From an uncultured Eubacterium sp. (GTDB lineage Bacteria > Bacillota > Clostridia > Lachnospirales > Lachnospiraceae), in NCBI GenBank assembly GCA_910586445.1, contig CAJUHV010000006.1:32954-96953 (forward strand): a DNA stretch of 64,000 bases. Direction: 5' to 3'. The translations under genes and the position numbers were made by a program. Positions 41,849 to 50,559 of the stretch are shown here, piece by piece. The stretch's first letter is position 1; each line of letters begins with the position of its first letter. Below the pieces are notes generated by a model that saw nothing but the letters and a program-made list of their open reading frames with translations, did no database searches and had not been told where the DNA came from.

Positions 41849-42694
41849 CTACAATATGGTCTTCATATACACACTTAATGCATCTTTCCAGTCCATCATC
41901 TGAAAATCTGTTGTCATGCGCAGCATGTAATTGTCCAGAATCGAATATGCCGGCCTTTTTGCTGCTGCGCCGAATTCTTCTGTCGTAATATGATTTACTT
42001 TTGTATTTTTTCCGGCCTGTCTAAAGATTTCTTCTGCAAATTCTGCCCAGCTGCAGTATCCTTCGCATGTGCCGTGAAACAGCCCATAATTTTCTGTCGG
42101 TTCCAATATATGGATCATTTTTGCCAGCTCGGCCGCGCTCGTCGGCGTACCGACCTGATCTTTTACGACGCTTACCTGATCATGAGACTGGGCAAGGCGC
42201 AGCATCGTACCTACAAAATTTTTGCCTTCTCCGTACAGCCATGCCGTCCGGATGATAAAATAACGGTCTGCAAACTCCCGCACAAACTGTTCGCCTGCCA
42301 GCTTTGTAGAACCGTACACATTTTGCGGATCTGGCTGGTCCGTCTCGACATAAGGCCTGTCGGCTTCACCGGAAAACACATAATCTGTCGATATCTGAAA
42401 CAGCTTTGCGCCGGCCCTGCCTGCAGCAATGCCAAGGTTGCGCGGGCCGATCGCATTAATCCGAAAAGCCTTGTCATATTCACTTTCACACAAATCAACT
42501 GCTGTTAACGCTCCACAGTTAATAATTACATCCGGCTTTTTCTCGTCCACCAGATTTAAGACTGCCTCCAGATCTGTAATATCTACTTCAGGCACATCGG
42601 TATTGATGATTTCTACCTGCTCGCTTTCGTACTCTTTGTTCAATGCGCGTCCCAGCTGTCCGCCGCATCCGGTAATCAACAGTTTCTTCATCAT
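41849..42694 (-). CDS. rmlD: dTDP-4-dehydrorhamnose reductase
   Basis: 281 residues. N-terminal KLLITGCGGQLGRAL nucleotide motif, INCGALTAVDLCESE, ISTDYVFSG, and VYGSTKLAGEQFV with the Tyr-Lys pair; C-terminal KRPAYSILDNYML is an RmlD signature. It performs the last step to dTDP-L-rhamnose using NAD(P)H. The ATG follows the HPr gene's stop directly (GTAAATGATG), with the RBS AGGAG inside the end of that gene, so the two are coupled. Confidence 0.97.
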   Translation of the reverse strand: MMKKLLITGCGGQLGRALNKEYESEQVEIINTDVPEVDITDLEAVLNLVDEKKPDVIINCGALTAVDLCESEYDKAFRINAIGPRNLGIAAGRAGAKLFQISTDYVFSGEADRPYVETDQPDPQNVYGSTKLAGEQFVREFADRYFIIRTAWLYGEGKNFVGTMLRLAQSHDQVSVVKDQVGTPTSAAELAKMIHILEPTENYGLFHGTCEGYCSWAEFAEEIFRQAGKNTKVNHITTEEFGAAAKRPAYSILDNYMLRMTTDFQMMDWKDALSVYMKTIL

Positions 42695-42961
42695 TTACTC
42701 TCCTAATCCTGACTCAATCAAAGCTACCATTTCTTTTAATGCAATCTCTTCATCCTCGCCCTCGCATATGAGTTCGATTTCATCTCCGCTCTTGATGCAG
42801 GCCCCCAGCACGCTCAATACACTTTTTGCATTTGCGATATTTTCCCCGCCGTATTTAAACGTAATGACAGAACCGTAATCAATCGCACTCTTACATAAAA
42901 CCCCTGCAGGCCGAAGGTGCAGGCCCGTAGGATTTTTTATCTTTACTTTTTGACTTACCAT
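42695..42961 (-). CDS. HPr-family phosphocarrier protein
   Basis: 88 residues. The phosphorylated His lies in NPTGLHLRPAG near position 15, and the regulatory Ser in NAKSVLSVLGA near position 46, so this is HPr-type rather than Crh, which lacks the His. HPr passes phosphate from enzyme I to sugar-specific EII proteins, and HPr-Ser-P serves carbon catabolite control. Its place between glmM and rmlD, away from ptsI, is noteworthy and suggests coupling of envelope sugar synthesis to PTS state (inference). Whether this is the main HPr of the cell cannot be told. Confidence 0.92.
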   Translation of the reverse strand: MVSQKVKIKNPTGLHLRPAGVLCKSAIDYGSVITFKYGGENIANAKSVLSVLGACIKSGDEIELICEGEDEEIALKEMVALIESGLGE

Positions 42962-42972
42962 ATTAATTACCC

Positions 42973-44322
42973 CTATAACATTATTTTTGTAATTAGTTCA
43001 GCCAGTTTTTCGGCTTCTTTATCAATCTCTTTTTGGTCTTTTCCTTCGATCATAACACGTACTAACGGCTCCGTGCCGGATGGACGGATCAGTACACGGC
43101 CTTCCCCATTAAACCTCTGCTCCAGCTTTTCGATTGCCTCCGCAATTTCTGCATATTCCATATAATGTTCTTTTTTATGGTTCGGCACCTTCGCATTGAC
43201 CAGCGCCTGTGGATAGATTTCCATGACAGAGGCAAGCTCTGACAGCTTTTTCTTTGTATCAGCCATTACCTGCAGCACATGCAGTGCGCTCAAAAGCCCG
43301 TCTCCGGTTGTATTATCATCCAGGAAAATAATATGGCCGGACTGCTCTCCCCCGATATTGTAGCCGTTTTCCCTCATGTTTTCGAGTACGTAGCGGTCGC
43401 CAACTTTTGTCTTTTCAATATGAATGCCGTTCTCCCTTCCAAATATTGTAAACCCTAAATTTGTCATAACTGTGACCACTATGGTATCTTTTTTCAAAGT
43501 TCCCTTCTGCTTCATATAATTGCCGCAGATTGCCATCAGCTGGTCGCCGTCTACGATATTTCCCTGCTCATCGACAGTCAGCAGGCGGTCGGCATCTCCG
43601 TCAAAAGCCAGGCCGATATCCGCCTTTTCATAAACTACACGTGCTTTCAGCTCATCCATATGGGTCGAACCGCAGTTTGCATTGATATTTGTTCCGTCCG
43701 GATGAATATGAATCGGAATTAAATCTGCCCCCAGCTCTCTTAATGCTTTTATGGAGGTATAATAAGCAGCCCCCTCTGCACAGTCCGCTACGATTTTTAA
43801 TCCATGCAGATCGACCGGCACACATCTTTTGATAAACTCTACATATTCATCGCGGATATCAAACCGATAATCGATCCTGCCTACGCCTGAACCGACCGGC
43901 AGCGTGACATCCTTCATATGGTTTCTAATCAGCGCCTCAATCTCGTCTTCCAGTTCGTCCGACAGCTTATATCCGTCTCCGTTAAAAAACTTAATCCCGT
44001 TAAATTCCATCGGATTATGAGAAGCAGAAATCATAACTCCCGCATCCACTTTATGCCGTTTCGTCAGATAAGCAACTGCCGGTGTCGGAATCACGCCTAC
44101 ATAGATCGCATTCGCCCCTACCGAGCATATACCCGCCATCAGCGCATTGGCAAGCATGCCGCCGGATATGCGTGTATCACATCCGACAATCAGGGTCGGC
44201 TGATGCTCCTTTTCCCTTGTCAGCACATATGCGCCTGCCTGCCCCAGCTGTGTTGCCAGCTCGATTGTCAGTTCTGCACCTGCAACGCCTCTGACACCAT
44301 CTGTTCCAAACATTCTGCCCAT
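42973..44322 (-). CDS. glmM: Phosphoglucosamine mutase
   Basis: 449 residues, the standard size. It converts glucosamine-6-phosphate to glucosamine-1-phosphate. N-terminal RMFGTDGVRGVAG; the phosphoserine loop GVMISASHNPMEFNG near residue 100; metal-binding AFDGDADRLL; GGEQSGHIIF; and the phosphate-binding RPSGTEPLVRVMIEG at the end. It lies 3 nt after cdaR in the conserved cdaA-cdaR-glmM order, where GlmM is known in other Firmicutes to bind and inhibit CdaA. Confidence 0.98.
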   Translation of the reverse strand: MGRMFGTDGVRGVAGAELTIELATQLGQAGAYVLTREKEHQPTLIVGCDTRISGGMLANALMAGICSVGANAIYVGVIPTPAVAYLTKRHKVDAGVMISASHNPMEFNGIKFFNGDGYKLSDELEDEIEALIRNHMKDVTLPVGSGVGRIDYRFDIRDEYVEFIKRCVPVDLHGLKIVADCAEGAAYYTSIKALRELGADLIPIHIHPDGTNINANCGSTHMDELKARVVYEKADIGLAFDGDADRLLTVDEQGNIVDGDQLMAICGNYMKQKGTLKKDTIVVTVMTNLGFTIFGRENGIHIEKTKVGDRYVLENMRENGYNIGGEQSGHIIFLDDNTTGDGLLSALHVLQVMADTKKKLSELASVMEIYPQALVNAKVPNHKKEHYMEYAEIAEAIEKLEQRFNGEGRVLIRPSGTEPLVRVMIEGKDQKEIDKEAEKLAELITKIML

Positions 44323-44324
44323 TG

Positions 44325-45734
44325 TTATTCTTCCTCCCGATTTGCTAAATCATCTATCCTTGTTCTGCTGTCATCAACAGAACTTTCATCGTCCTGATCT
44401 ACATCTGTATCTGAACCTGTATCTGCGCCTGTATCTGAGTCTATATCTGTCTGTACATCATCTGTGCCTGTATTTGTTTCATCATCATTACTGTCAGAAC
44501 TAATCGTAAAGGATACTGAAGTATCGCCTACGATAAACTCACTGTCCAGCGTCAGCTGAAGCTGTCCGACATGCCTTCCAGGCTCCATGCCGCTGACATC
44601 CAGTACCGGACGCAGTGCACTTGCGGACAGGGTGTTCAGGTCATCGGTCAGGCCGTACACTTCTATATCAACGTTCTGATCATTGAACTCAAGCTGATAT
44701 CCTTCCGGCAGGCCGTCTACGGCAATGTATCTGGTCGGTACGTGGATCACCCTGCGTTCCAGCTGCTCTATATCTACTTTTACGGTAATCGTCGCCTGCG
44801 AAGAATTGCTTAAAGATACCCCCTCCGGCAGATAGCGGTTTATATCCAGTTTCTGCTCAAACTCATCATCGGCATCTTCTACGCTGATATCAGTGTCCGG
44901 TATCGATATTGCGCTGATCGTATTTAGTATATCCGACGGCCCTTTAATTGTCACCGTCGCAGGATCTGCTTTTGCTGCAATAACCTCATATCCATCTGCC
45001 GGCTTGCCGCTATAATTTACTTTGATCGGAACCGCCTTCTCCGATACAATGTCTACCCTGACTGTAACAATTTCTACACTGATTGTCAGCCTTGTCGTAT
45101 CGATTGTTTCTCCGTTTTTATCTAAGATCACCGGCATTACACTGTCTGTAATATCCGTGCTCATATCCAGAATATCGATCGGTGCCTTCACCGAATCAAT
45201 CTTGGATACGACAGCTTTCGGCCCTGAAATCGTAATACGGTTTGGAGCCACGGACATATCGCCCAGCGCATATCCCTCCGCCGGACTGCCCTGTGCAACC
45301 GGCTGTATGACGAACCGCTGTGTCATCAGGTCTTCCAATGTCACTTTCAGTTCTCTTGTGCGTTTTGAAATCGTGAGCTTGCTCGCATAACGCAGCGCGG
45401 TGATCTCAATCGGCACTACATTTTCATTCTCCCTTTGTATGAGCCGGCTCATATCAGCAGTCGCCTTAAAATCCGAAGCGCTGATGTCATTAATAATGCT
45501 GCGCTTGCCCAGTACGTTAATTGTCACATTGGACGATTCACTGTCAAACTCAAAATACTTATTCATTGACGTAACCGCTTCTTCATTTTCAACCGTAACA
45601 GCAATCGTAAACTTTTTATTCATAGGAGGATCATCCAGATTTACGACCCCCATCCACATTACAGCTGCAAACAGGAGCGCCAGTATCTTCAGGCCCAGAT
45701 TTTTAGTCAGCTTTTTTACGACGTTTCTTAACAT
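44325..45734 (-). CDS. cdaR: YbbR-domain regulator of diadenylate cyclase
   Basis: 469 residues from the ATG at 45734, chosen for the AAAGGAGG 7 nt upstream. One N-terminal membrane helix (LGLKILALLFAAVMWMGVV), then four extracytoplasmic YbbR-type beta domains of about 80 residues each, and an Asp/Thr/Glu-rich tail (DTGADTGSDTDVDQDDESS). CdaR binds CdaA across the membrane and modulates c-di-AMP production. The start lies 32 nt inside the end of cdaA, so the two are co-translated. The acidic tail is longer than in Bacillus CdaR and might bind cations or the wall. Confidence 0.94.
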   Translation of the reverse strand: MLRNVVKKLTKNLGLKILALLFAAVMWMGVVNLDDPPMNKKFTIAVTVENEEAVTSMNKYFEFDSESSNVTINVLGKRSIINDISASDFKATADMSRLIQRENENVVPIEITALRYASKLTISKRTRELKVTLEDLMTQRFVIQPVAQGSPAEGYALGDMSVAPNRITISGPKAVVSKIDSVKAPIDILDMSTDITDSVMPVILDKNGETIDTTRLTISVEIVTVRVDIVSEKAVPIKVNYSGKPADGYEVIAAKADPATVTIKGPSDILNTISAISIPDTDISVEDADDEFEQKLDINRYLPEGVSLSNSSQATITVKVDIEQLERRVIHVPTRYIAVDGLPEGYQLEFNDQNVDIEVYGLTDDLNTLSASALRPVLDVSGMEPGRHVGQLQLTLDSEFIVGDTSVSFTISSDSNDDETNTGTDDVQTDIDSDTGADTGSDTDVDQDDESSVDDSRTRIDDLANREEE

Positions 45735-46602
45735 CTCTAAGCCTCCTTTGCAGAAAATGCAGGCGTGATGTTTCAATCTCTGCATTTTGTATGATTTTCA
45801 GCTGCTCGCGCAGTCCGTCCTGTGTCAGCTCCCTGTATATTCTTCCGCCTTTGGCAACAGATACTGCGCCTGTCTCTTCGGACACTATAATCGTAAGCGA
45901 GTCACTGACTTCACTGATTCCGATCGCAGCCCGGTGCCTCGTCCCTAGTTCCTTGCTGATCGACATACTGTCCGAAAGCGGCAGATAACAGGTCGCTGCC
46001 ACTACCCGGTTCCCTCTCACAATAATCGCACCGTCATGCAGTGGTGTGTTTTTTTCAAATATATTGACCAATAGCTGGCTGGAGAGCAGCGAATCAAGCT
46101 CTATTCCTGTACGTTCATACTCTGTCAGCACGATATCCTGCTCTACAACAATCAATGCCCCGGTCTTGACTTTTCCCATCTCAAATGAGGCCTTGGCTAA
46201 TTCATTAATTGTCCTGTCACTGAATCTCCCAGTCTCCTGTGCCATTCCAAAATCAAACAGCGCCGTCACAAATTTTTTCCTGCCCAATTGATCGAGTGCC
46301 TTGCGCAGCTCCGGCTGAAAAATCACGGCAAGCGCAATCAATGCGACATTTACCGTCTTGCTCGCCAGCCATAAAATCGTGTTCATCTGGAAAACTGCTG
46401 CAATTACAATAAAGATCAAAATAACAATAATACCTTTAAACAGCATCCAGGCACGCGTATCTTTGATCCATACCAGTACATGGTAAAACAAACACGTAAG
46501 AAGCAGAATCTCGACCGCATCAATAGTCGTGATTTTCTGCGGCGTGATCCAAAACATATATTTTTCCGCAAACCACTGCATTGTACTGATAACTGTCTGC
46601 AC
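45703..46602 (-). CDS. cdaA: Membrane diadenylate cyclase
   Basis: 299 residues. Three N-terminal membrane helices (VEILLLTCLFYHVLVWI, AWMLFKGIIVILIFIVIAAVF, ILWLASKTVNVALIALAVIF) precede the DAC domain with NTPLHDGAIIVRGNRV (DGA motif) and LGTRHRAAIG (RHR motif), so it should make c-di-AMP from two ATP. c-di-AMP controls potassium and osmolyte uptake and wall homeostasis in Firmicutes. GTG start at 46602 with AGGAAGG about 10 nt upstream; ATG seven codons later is an alternative. Confidence 0.96.
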   Translation of the reverse strand: MQTVISTMQWFAEKYMFWITPQKITTIDAVEILLLTCLFYHVLVWIKDTRAWMLFKGIIVILIFIVIAAVFQMNTILWLASKTVNVALIALAVIFQPELRKALDQLGRKKFVTALFDFGMAQETGRFSDRTINELAKASFEMGKVKTGALIVVEQDIVLTEYERTGIELDSLLSSQLLVNIFEKNTPLHDGAIIVRGNRVVAATCYLPLSDSMSISKELGTRHRAAIGISEVSDSLTIIVSEETGAVSVAKGGRIYRELTQDGLREQLKIIQNAEIETSRLHFLQRRLRDVKKRRKKAD

Positions 46603-46667
46603 ATTTTCACTTCCTTCCTATTATAGATAACATTGGTCAGCTGCCCGCCTCCGGCCTCATTGATATT

Positions 46668-47678
46668 TTAATCTTCCTCATCGTCCATATAGATATCCAT
46701 ATCACTCATCAGCTCTTCCCGCGAAACATCGTCATCTCTTTCCCGTTTATTCCTGCTGCTGATTTTCTTTACCTTTTTCTCCCTCGTAGCCACATAACTC
46801 TTTGGTACTGCCTTCACATAATAATAATACTCATCATCTTCAAACTGAACCCGTTCTGTACGCATATAATCCAGGCTGAAAAATAAAAACTGTATCAGAA
46901 AAAGAATTACCGTGCTGATCAGGCATCCGATCACAAGTGCAGATGTCCGGCTGCTCATACCAATCTCCATATATCCTATGAAATATCCTAAAAACTGCAT
47001 CAGCATTCCCAATACAATGGCAATCGTCCATGAATAATCAACAGAAAGACGGCGGATAACGTATACTATAATCGCAGTCGCAGCAAGCAGCGCAACTGAC
47101 AGATACATCTCACGGTTTCCGGCAAACTGCTTAATAATCTCCTGGAATTTGCGAATCAGCTCCTCATCCTCTTCCACTGTACTAAGACTGGTTTCATTTG
47201 CCATAATCCCGTTTAAGAAATAATACGTAATCATGCCGCAAATTGTTGGTATCACAGACACAGGCGGCTGCAATAATCCGTTTGCTACCGGCATAACATA
47301 AGGAATCCCCACAGAACATGCGATCGGTGCCAGCAGGGCATTGTATGCATAACGCGACGCATAACGAAAATAAAGAAGATACATAATGGCAAATAGTACA
47401 AACATGATGACGCCTGCCTGCATCGATAATGCATAACAGTGCAGGGTGATCAGCACTCCTGCTGCCAGAAGCATAATCGCGATCGGCAGGATTGCGCATG
47501 CCAGCGACAGGATCAGCAGCAGAGACACACTGTTCAGCCGTTCCATATATCCGATTTTCTGCCGGATCATCCAAAAAACCCCCGCTGCAAGTAAAAATTT
47601 TATGACCGGCAGCAGATAGACCTCATACTTCCCGTAAAAGCTGCGGAGTTTTTCTTTCAATTCCAATAAAAATGTCAT
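46668..47678 (-). CDS. Polytopic membrane protein upstream of cdaA
   Basis: 336 residues from the ATG at 47678 (AGGAG 6 nt upstream). Eight or so membrane helices in two blocks, separated by an acidic cytoplasmic or external segment (ETSLSTVEEDEELIRKFQEII). The C-terminus is a charged tail (KKISSRNKRERDDDVSREEL ... DMDIYMDDEED). I do not recognise a characterised family. It is probably co-transcribed with the 138-residue membrane protein upstream, and with cdaA 65 nt downstream, so a part in envelope or ion homeostasis is plausible but unproven. Confidence 0.8.
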   Translation of the reverse strand: MTFLLELKEKLRSFYGKYEVYLLPVIKFLLAAGVFWMIRQKIGYMERLNSVSLLLILSLACAILPIAIMLLAAGVLITLHCYALSMQAGVIMFVLFAIMYLLYFRYASRYAYNALLAPIACSVGIPYVMPVANGLLQPPVSVIPTICGMITYYFLNGIMANETSLSTVEEDEELIRKFQEIIKQFAGNREMYLSVALLAATAIIVYVIRRLSVDYSWTIAIVLGMLMQFLGYFIGYMEIGMSSRTSALVIGCLISTVILFLIQFLFFSLDYMRTERVQFEDDEYYYYVKAVPKSYVATREKKVKKISSRNKRERDDDVSREELMSDMDIYMDDEED

Positions 47679-47717
47679 GCGATCTCCTAAACCTCCATTT
47701 TCCAATGCGTATTTGCC

Positions 47718-48134
47718 CTAATGCCGAAGCGGCGTGCTGTGCCCCTCGTGATCTTCATACATCCGCCCAAGGCGCTTTAAGTGGCGGTAATACCGCTTTG
47801 TTCTCTTTTTCCCCTCCGCATAATATACATTTGCATAAATATCTACTGCAACTAAATATACGATCAGGAACATCACGTACCTGATCAATACCGCTGTTCC
47901 AAGCTGAATCAGGTCAATACTATCCAGATTTCCAATCAGCTCTTCTAAATGGCATACGCCCCACATCAGCAGGATTATGCCGAAAGCAGCCGTACCATAT
48001 AAAAACCCCTTTAACAATTCCCGTACTACAAAATCGCTGCGGAAATAACGCGTTACCAGACGGCACCGCTTTCCTTCATGCTTCTCATAAGCTGCCAGCT
48101 TTGTCATCTCACGAACTCGCTCCTGATCTACCAT
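47718..48134 (-). CDS. Small membrane protein of unknown function
   Basis: 138 residues with two membrane helices (FLYGTAAFGIILLMWGVC and LIRYVMFLIVYLVAVDIYANV) between basic cytoplasmic ends (YEKHEGKRCRLVTRYFRSDF; KKRTKRYYRHLKRLGRMY). GGAGG lies 13 nt before the ATG, longer than ideal. It ends 39 nt before the start of the larger membrane protein gene and probably shares its operon. No family recognised. Confidence 0.75.
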   Translation of the reverse strand: MVDQERVREMTKLAAYEKHEGKRCRLVTRYFRSDFVVRELLKGFLYGTAAFGIILLMWGVCHLEELIGNLDSIDLIQLGTAVLIRYVMFLIVYLVAVDIYANVYYAEGKKRTKRYYRHLKRLGRMYEDHEGHSTPLRH

Positions 48135-48159
48135 GATCTGTTATGTTACCTCCGATCTC

Positions 48160-48900
48160 TTACTGTATAATGATTAATATGCCATTTCATGCCGCAGTTT
48201 TTTATTTGAAAGTGAAATTTGTTTTTCAAACTTAATTTTTCTAATTTTCTTTTCAAAGTTTGTTGACATGTTTTTTCTGATTTGATATTTTCAAATTGCT
48301 TTTTCAAAATTTTTATTTGATTATCAAATTTAGTTTTTTCTGATTTTTCTTGTCTGGTCTTCAAGTTTGGTTTTTTATCCATTTTTCTTATTTGGATTTT
48401 TCACTTGAATTTATTATTTTTTGATTTTTCTTGTTTCGGTTTTCATATTTCGTTTTTCAGTTGGTTTCCTTGTTTCGGTTTTCATATTTCGTCTTTCATT
48501 TGGTTTTCTTGTTTCGCTTTTTATTTATCAAGTTTGGTTTTATTTGGTTTTCTTATTTCGTTTTTATTTATATGTTTCTGTTTTCACCTGATTTTCATGT
48601 CTGGTTGTTTATTTGTTTTTCATGTTTGGTCTTTCTTTGTTCTTCAAATCTGGTTTTTCATGTTTCTGTTTTTACCTGATTTTTCTTATTTGCTTTTTTC
48701 CTGGTTTTTCGTGTTTGGTTTTTCTTATCTGTTTTTTTACTTGGTTTTTCTTATCTGGTTTGTCTAAGCTGTTTATTCACTTGGTTTTTTAGTTTGATTG
48801 AAGGTTTATTTTTTACTTAGCTTTTCTAATTTGGTATATTTACCAGTTTTTTAGTTTGCTTTTTTAATTGATTTTCCAAATATGATTTTTCACTCGATCT
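48160..48900. repeat. 740-bp T-rich degenerate repeat tract
   Basis: Plus strand is mostly TTTTTC(A/T)TGTTTGGTTT-like words. A clear 39-bp unit starting CTTGTTTCGGTTTTCATATT is present at 48430-48468 and 48469-48507, with a third partial copy after it. It creates a Phe-rich frame on plus (48405-48767) and a Lys-rich frame on minus (48146-48382); neither has an RBS or a family pattern, and I treat both as artefacts. Confidence 0.8.
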
Positions 48901-49355
48901 GGAAATATGCGTAAAATTCCAGTTCAACCCATGCCTGTGTTACCGCAATATTATTTTTATTATAACATAGCTATTTGTATATGAAAAGTTTTTTATGAGT
49001 GAAGAATTCAAAATATTACCTCCATGCCTTATATACATATAGAAAGTATGCTGCACAGACGTTCTATTGTCATAGATATATAAACGGCCTGCTGCCTGGC
49101 CGCTCCGTTGTCATGCATACTTGAAAACATGCTCTGGGAGGTCTATTGTCGTATGTATACAAAAGCATCAAAAAACGGCACCGCCCGCAGGCTGTACCGT
49201 TTTTCGACCGCAATTCCAGCATTTTCGTAAATGCTGTCTCACGTATTTTCTCTGAATTATTTTTTATTATGTTTCTCTCATTCTGTTTGTTTACGTCCGT
49301 TTATTTCTGATTGTTCTAATTACAATTCATGTTCAATTCTTCATTCACTGACATG
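48901..49355. other. Gap downstream of yvyF: short repeats and terminator, no gene
   Basis: Between 49040 and 49165 a motif like TATTGTCATAGATATA occurs three times (about 49065, 49106, 49144) with different flanks. A terminator follows at 49171-49204. The rest (49205-49355) is AT-rich and shows nothing I can name. Confidence 0.5.
49171..49204 (-). terminator. Terminator of the comF-yvyF transcript
   Basis: AAAAACGGCACCGCC/GGCTGTACCGTTTTT stem with a short CGCA loop, A and T runs on both sides. About 150 nt past the yvyF stop. Confidence 0.65.
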
Positions 49356-49760
49356 CTATGAATCCAAAAACCGCATTCTGTCGCCATCTGATTTTTTCGG
49401 TGCCTCCTGTTTTACAGGCTCACGCTCTACCGCATGGCTTAAAGTATTGATCATTTTTCCTTTGCAGGCATCGCAGTATTTGCCAAACTTAATCATTGCA
49501 CCACAGTTCATGCACTCAATGCCTACCGGTGAATCATCTGAAAATCTAAGCCTTTCCTCACGCACCCAGTTTTTCAGCTGCTTAACAGATACTTCTGTAG
49601 CCTCTGCCACATCCTGCATGGATGCCCTCGGATACTCACGAATATAATCCTTGACTTCTTTAAATTTTTCTTCTAATTTCTCTATACATGCCGGACACAT
49701 GATCGGCCCTGATAGATAATTGAAAATACGCTTACAGCTTTTACATGTCCTTACGTCCAT
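49356..49760 (-). CDS. yvyF: YvyF-like flagellar-operon zinc protein
   Basis: 134 residues. N-terminal CKSCKRIFNYLSGPIMCPACIEKLEEKF is a four-Cys zinc ribbon; residues about 35-75 (YIREYPRASMQDVAEATEVSVKQLKNWV) form a helix-turn-helix-like segment; a second Cys cluster (CMNCGAMIKFGKYCDACKGK) follows. This matches the YvyF/TIGR03826 proteins located next to comF and before flgM in Firmicutes flagellar loci, thought to help regulate flagellar genes. Here flgM and flgK are not adjacent. 61 nt after comF. Confidence 0.85.
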   Translation of the reverse strand: MDVRTCKSCKRIFNYLSGPIMCPACIEKLEEKFKEVKDYIREYPRASMQDVAEATEVSVKQLKNWVREERLRFSDDSPVGIECMNCGAMIKFGKYCDACKGKMINTLSHAVEREPVKQEAPKKSDGDRMRFLDS

Positions 49761-49821
49761 ATAGTGCCCCCTTTACTTGATCGAAGCAGCTACGCTTCTA
49801 TTGATTTTAAAAAAGATAAAT

Positions 49822-50559
49822 CTACTCTCCCTGACCTATGCTGATGCATAAAAAGAACACACCTTTTATTCCCGACTGTTTTAATACAAGCGCGGCTGCA
49901 TCTATTGTACTACCTGTCGTATAGATGTCATCAACAAGCAGGACTCTATTTAAGTTTACTACATTTTCTTCTATTTTAAAAGCATTTTTGAGATTATTTT
50001 TTCGTTCTTCAGCTGAAAGCTGTTTTTGTGGTGCCGTATTGCGTATCCGTTTTAAAATCCGGTCATTATAAGGCAGCCCGCACAGCTGTGCAAACCTTTT
50101 CGCAAACAGCCCCGCCTGATTATAGCCGCGGCGGCGCATTCTCTTTTTTGACAGCGGCACCGGTACGACCAGCTCAATACCATGCCTTTCCACCCACTCT
50201 CGATACATCCCGGCCGCCTCTTGTGCAAAAAACTCTGTATAATCTCTCCGGTTACTGTATTTATACCGGTACAGTATGCCGCGCATGGCTCCCTGGTAAA
50301 CAAATACCGCCCTGCCCTGGCTAAACTTATGATGTCCTTTGGCACAGTCACTGCAGTACTCCTGCACCGTGTTCTGCAGCGGCTTGCCGCATGAATAGCA
50401 GACCGGCTGCCTGACATATGTTAATCTGCTCCTGCACGGCCGGCATATATGTCCTTCATATAAGACCCTGTCACACACTGGGCAGCGGTCTGGATAAATC
50501 TGGCGAAGTATTTGGACAAAAAGCTTTTTTAAATATGACTCTAGATCGTTTCTGTGCAA
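49822..50559 (-). CDS. comF: ComF family phosphoribosyltransferase-like protein
   Basis: 245 residues from the TTG at 50559, which has AGGAG 7 nt upstream and overlaps the end of recD2 by 19 nt; a longer frame to 50676 would run deep into recD2 and has no RBS. N-terminal zinc-binding part with CPVCDRVLYEGHICRPC and CYSCGKPL...YCSDC, then a phosphoribosyltransferase fold with VVPVPLSKKRMRRRGYNQA and the PRPP loop VLLVDDIYTTGST. ComFC proteins take part in DNA uptake and recombination during natural transformation in several bacteria. Coupling to RecD2 fits a DNA-processing role. Confidence 0.92.
   Translation of the reverse strand: MHRNDLESYLKKLFVQILRQIYPDRCPVCDRVLYEGHICRPCRSRLTYVRQPVCYSCGKPLQNTVQEYCSDCAKGHHKFSQGRAVFVYQGAMRGILYRYKYSNRRDYTEFFAQEAAGMYREWVERHGIELVVPVPLSKKRMRRRGYNQAGLFAKRFAQLCGLPYNDRILKRIRNTAPQKQLSAEERKNNLKNAFKIEENVVNLNRVLLVDDIYTTGSTIDAAALVLKQSGIKGVFFLCISIGQGE

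Noticed and set aside
22221..44322. A Wzx flippase or Wzy polymerase in the polysaccharide locus
   Set aside because: The polytopic proteins found do not show their patterns convincingly, and an ABC exporter pair is present; the split membrane protein remains unassigned.
48146..48382. 78-codon Lys-rich ORF on the minus strand
   Set aside because: Complement of the same T-rich tract; composition is explained by the DNA bias and there is no RBS.
48405..48767. 120-codon Phe-rich membrane-like ORF
   Set aside because: It is the translation of a T-rich tandem repeat; no RBS, no family pattern, and opposite to all neighbouring genes.
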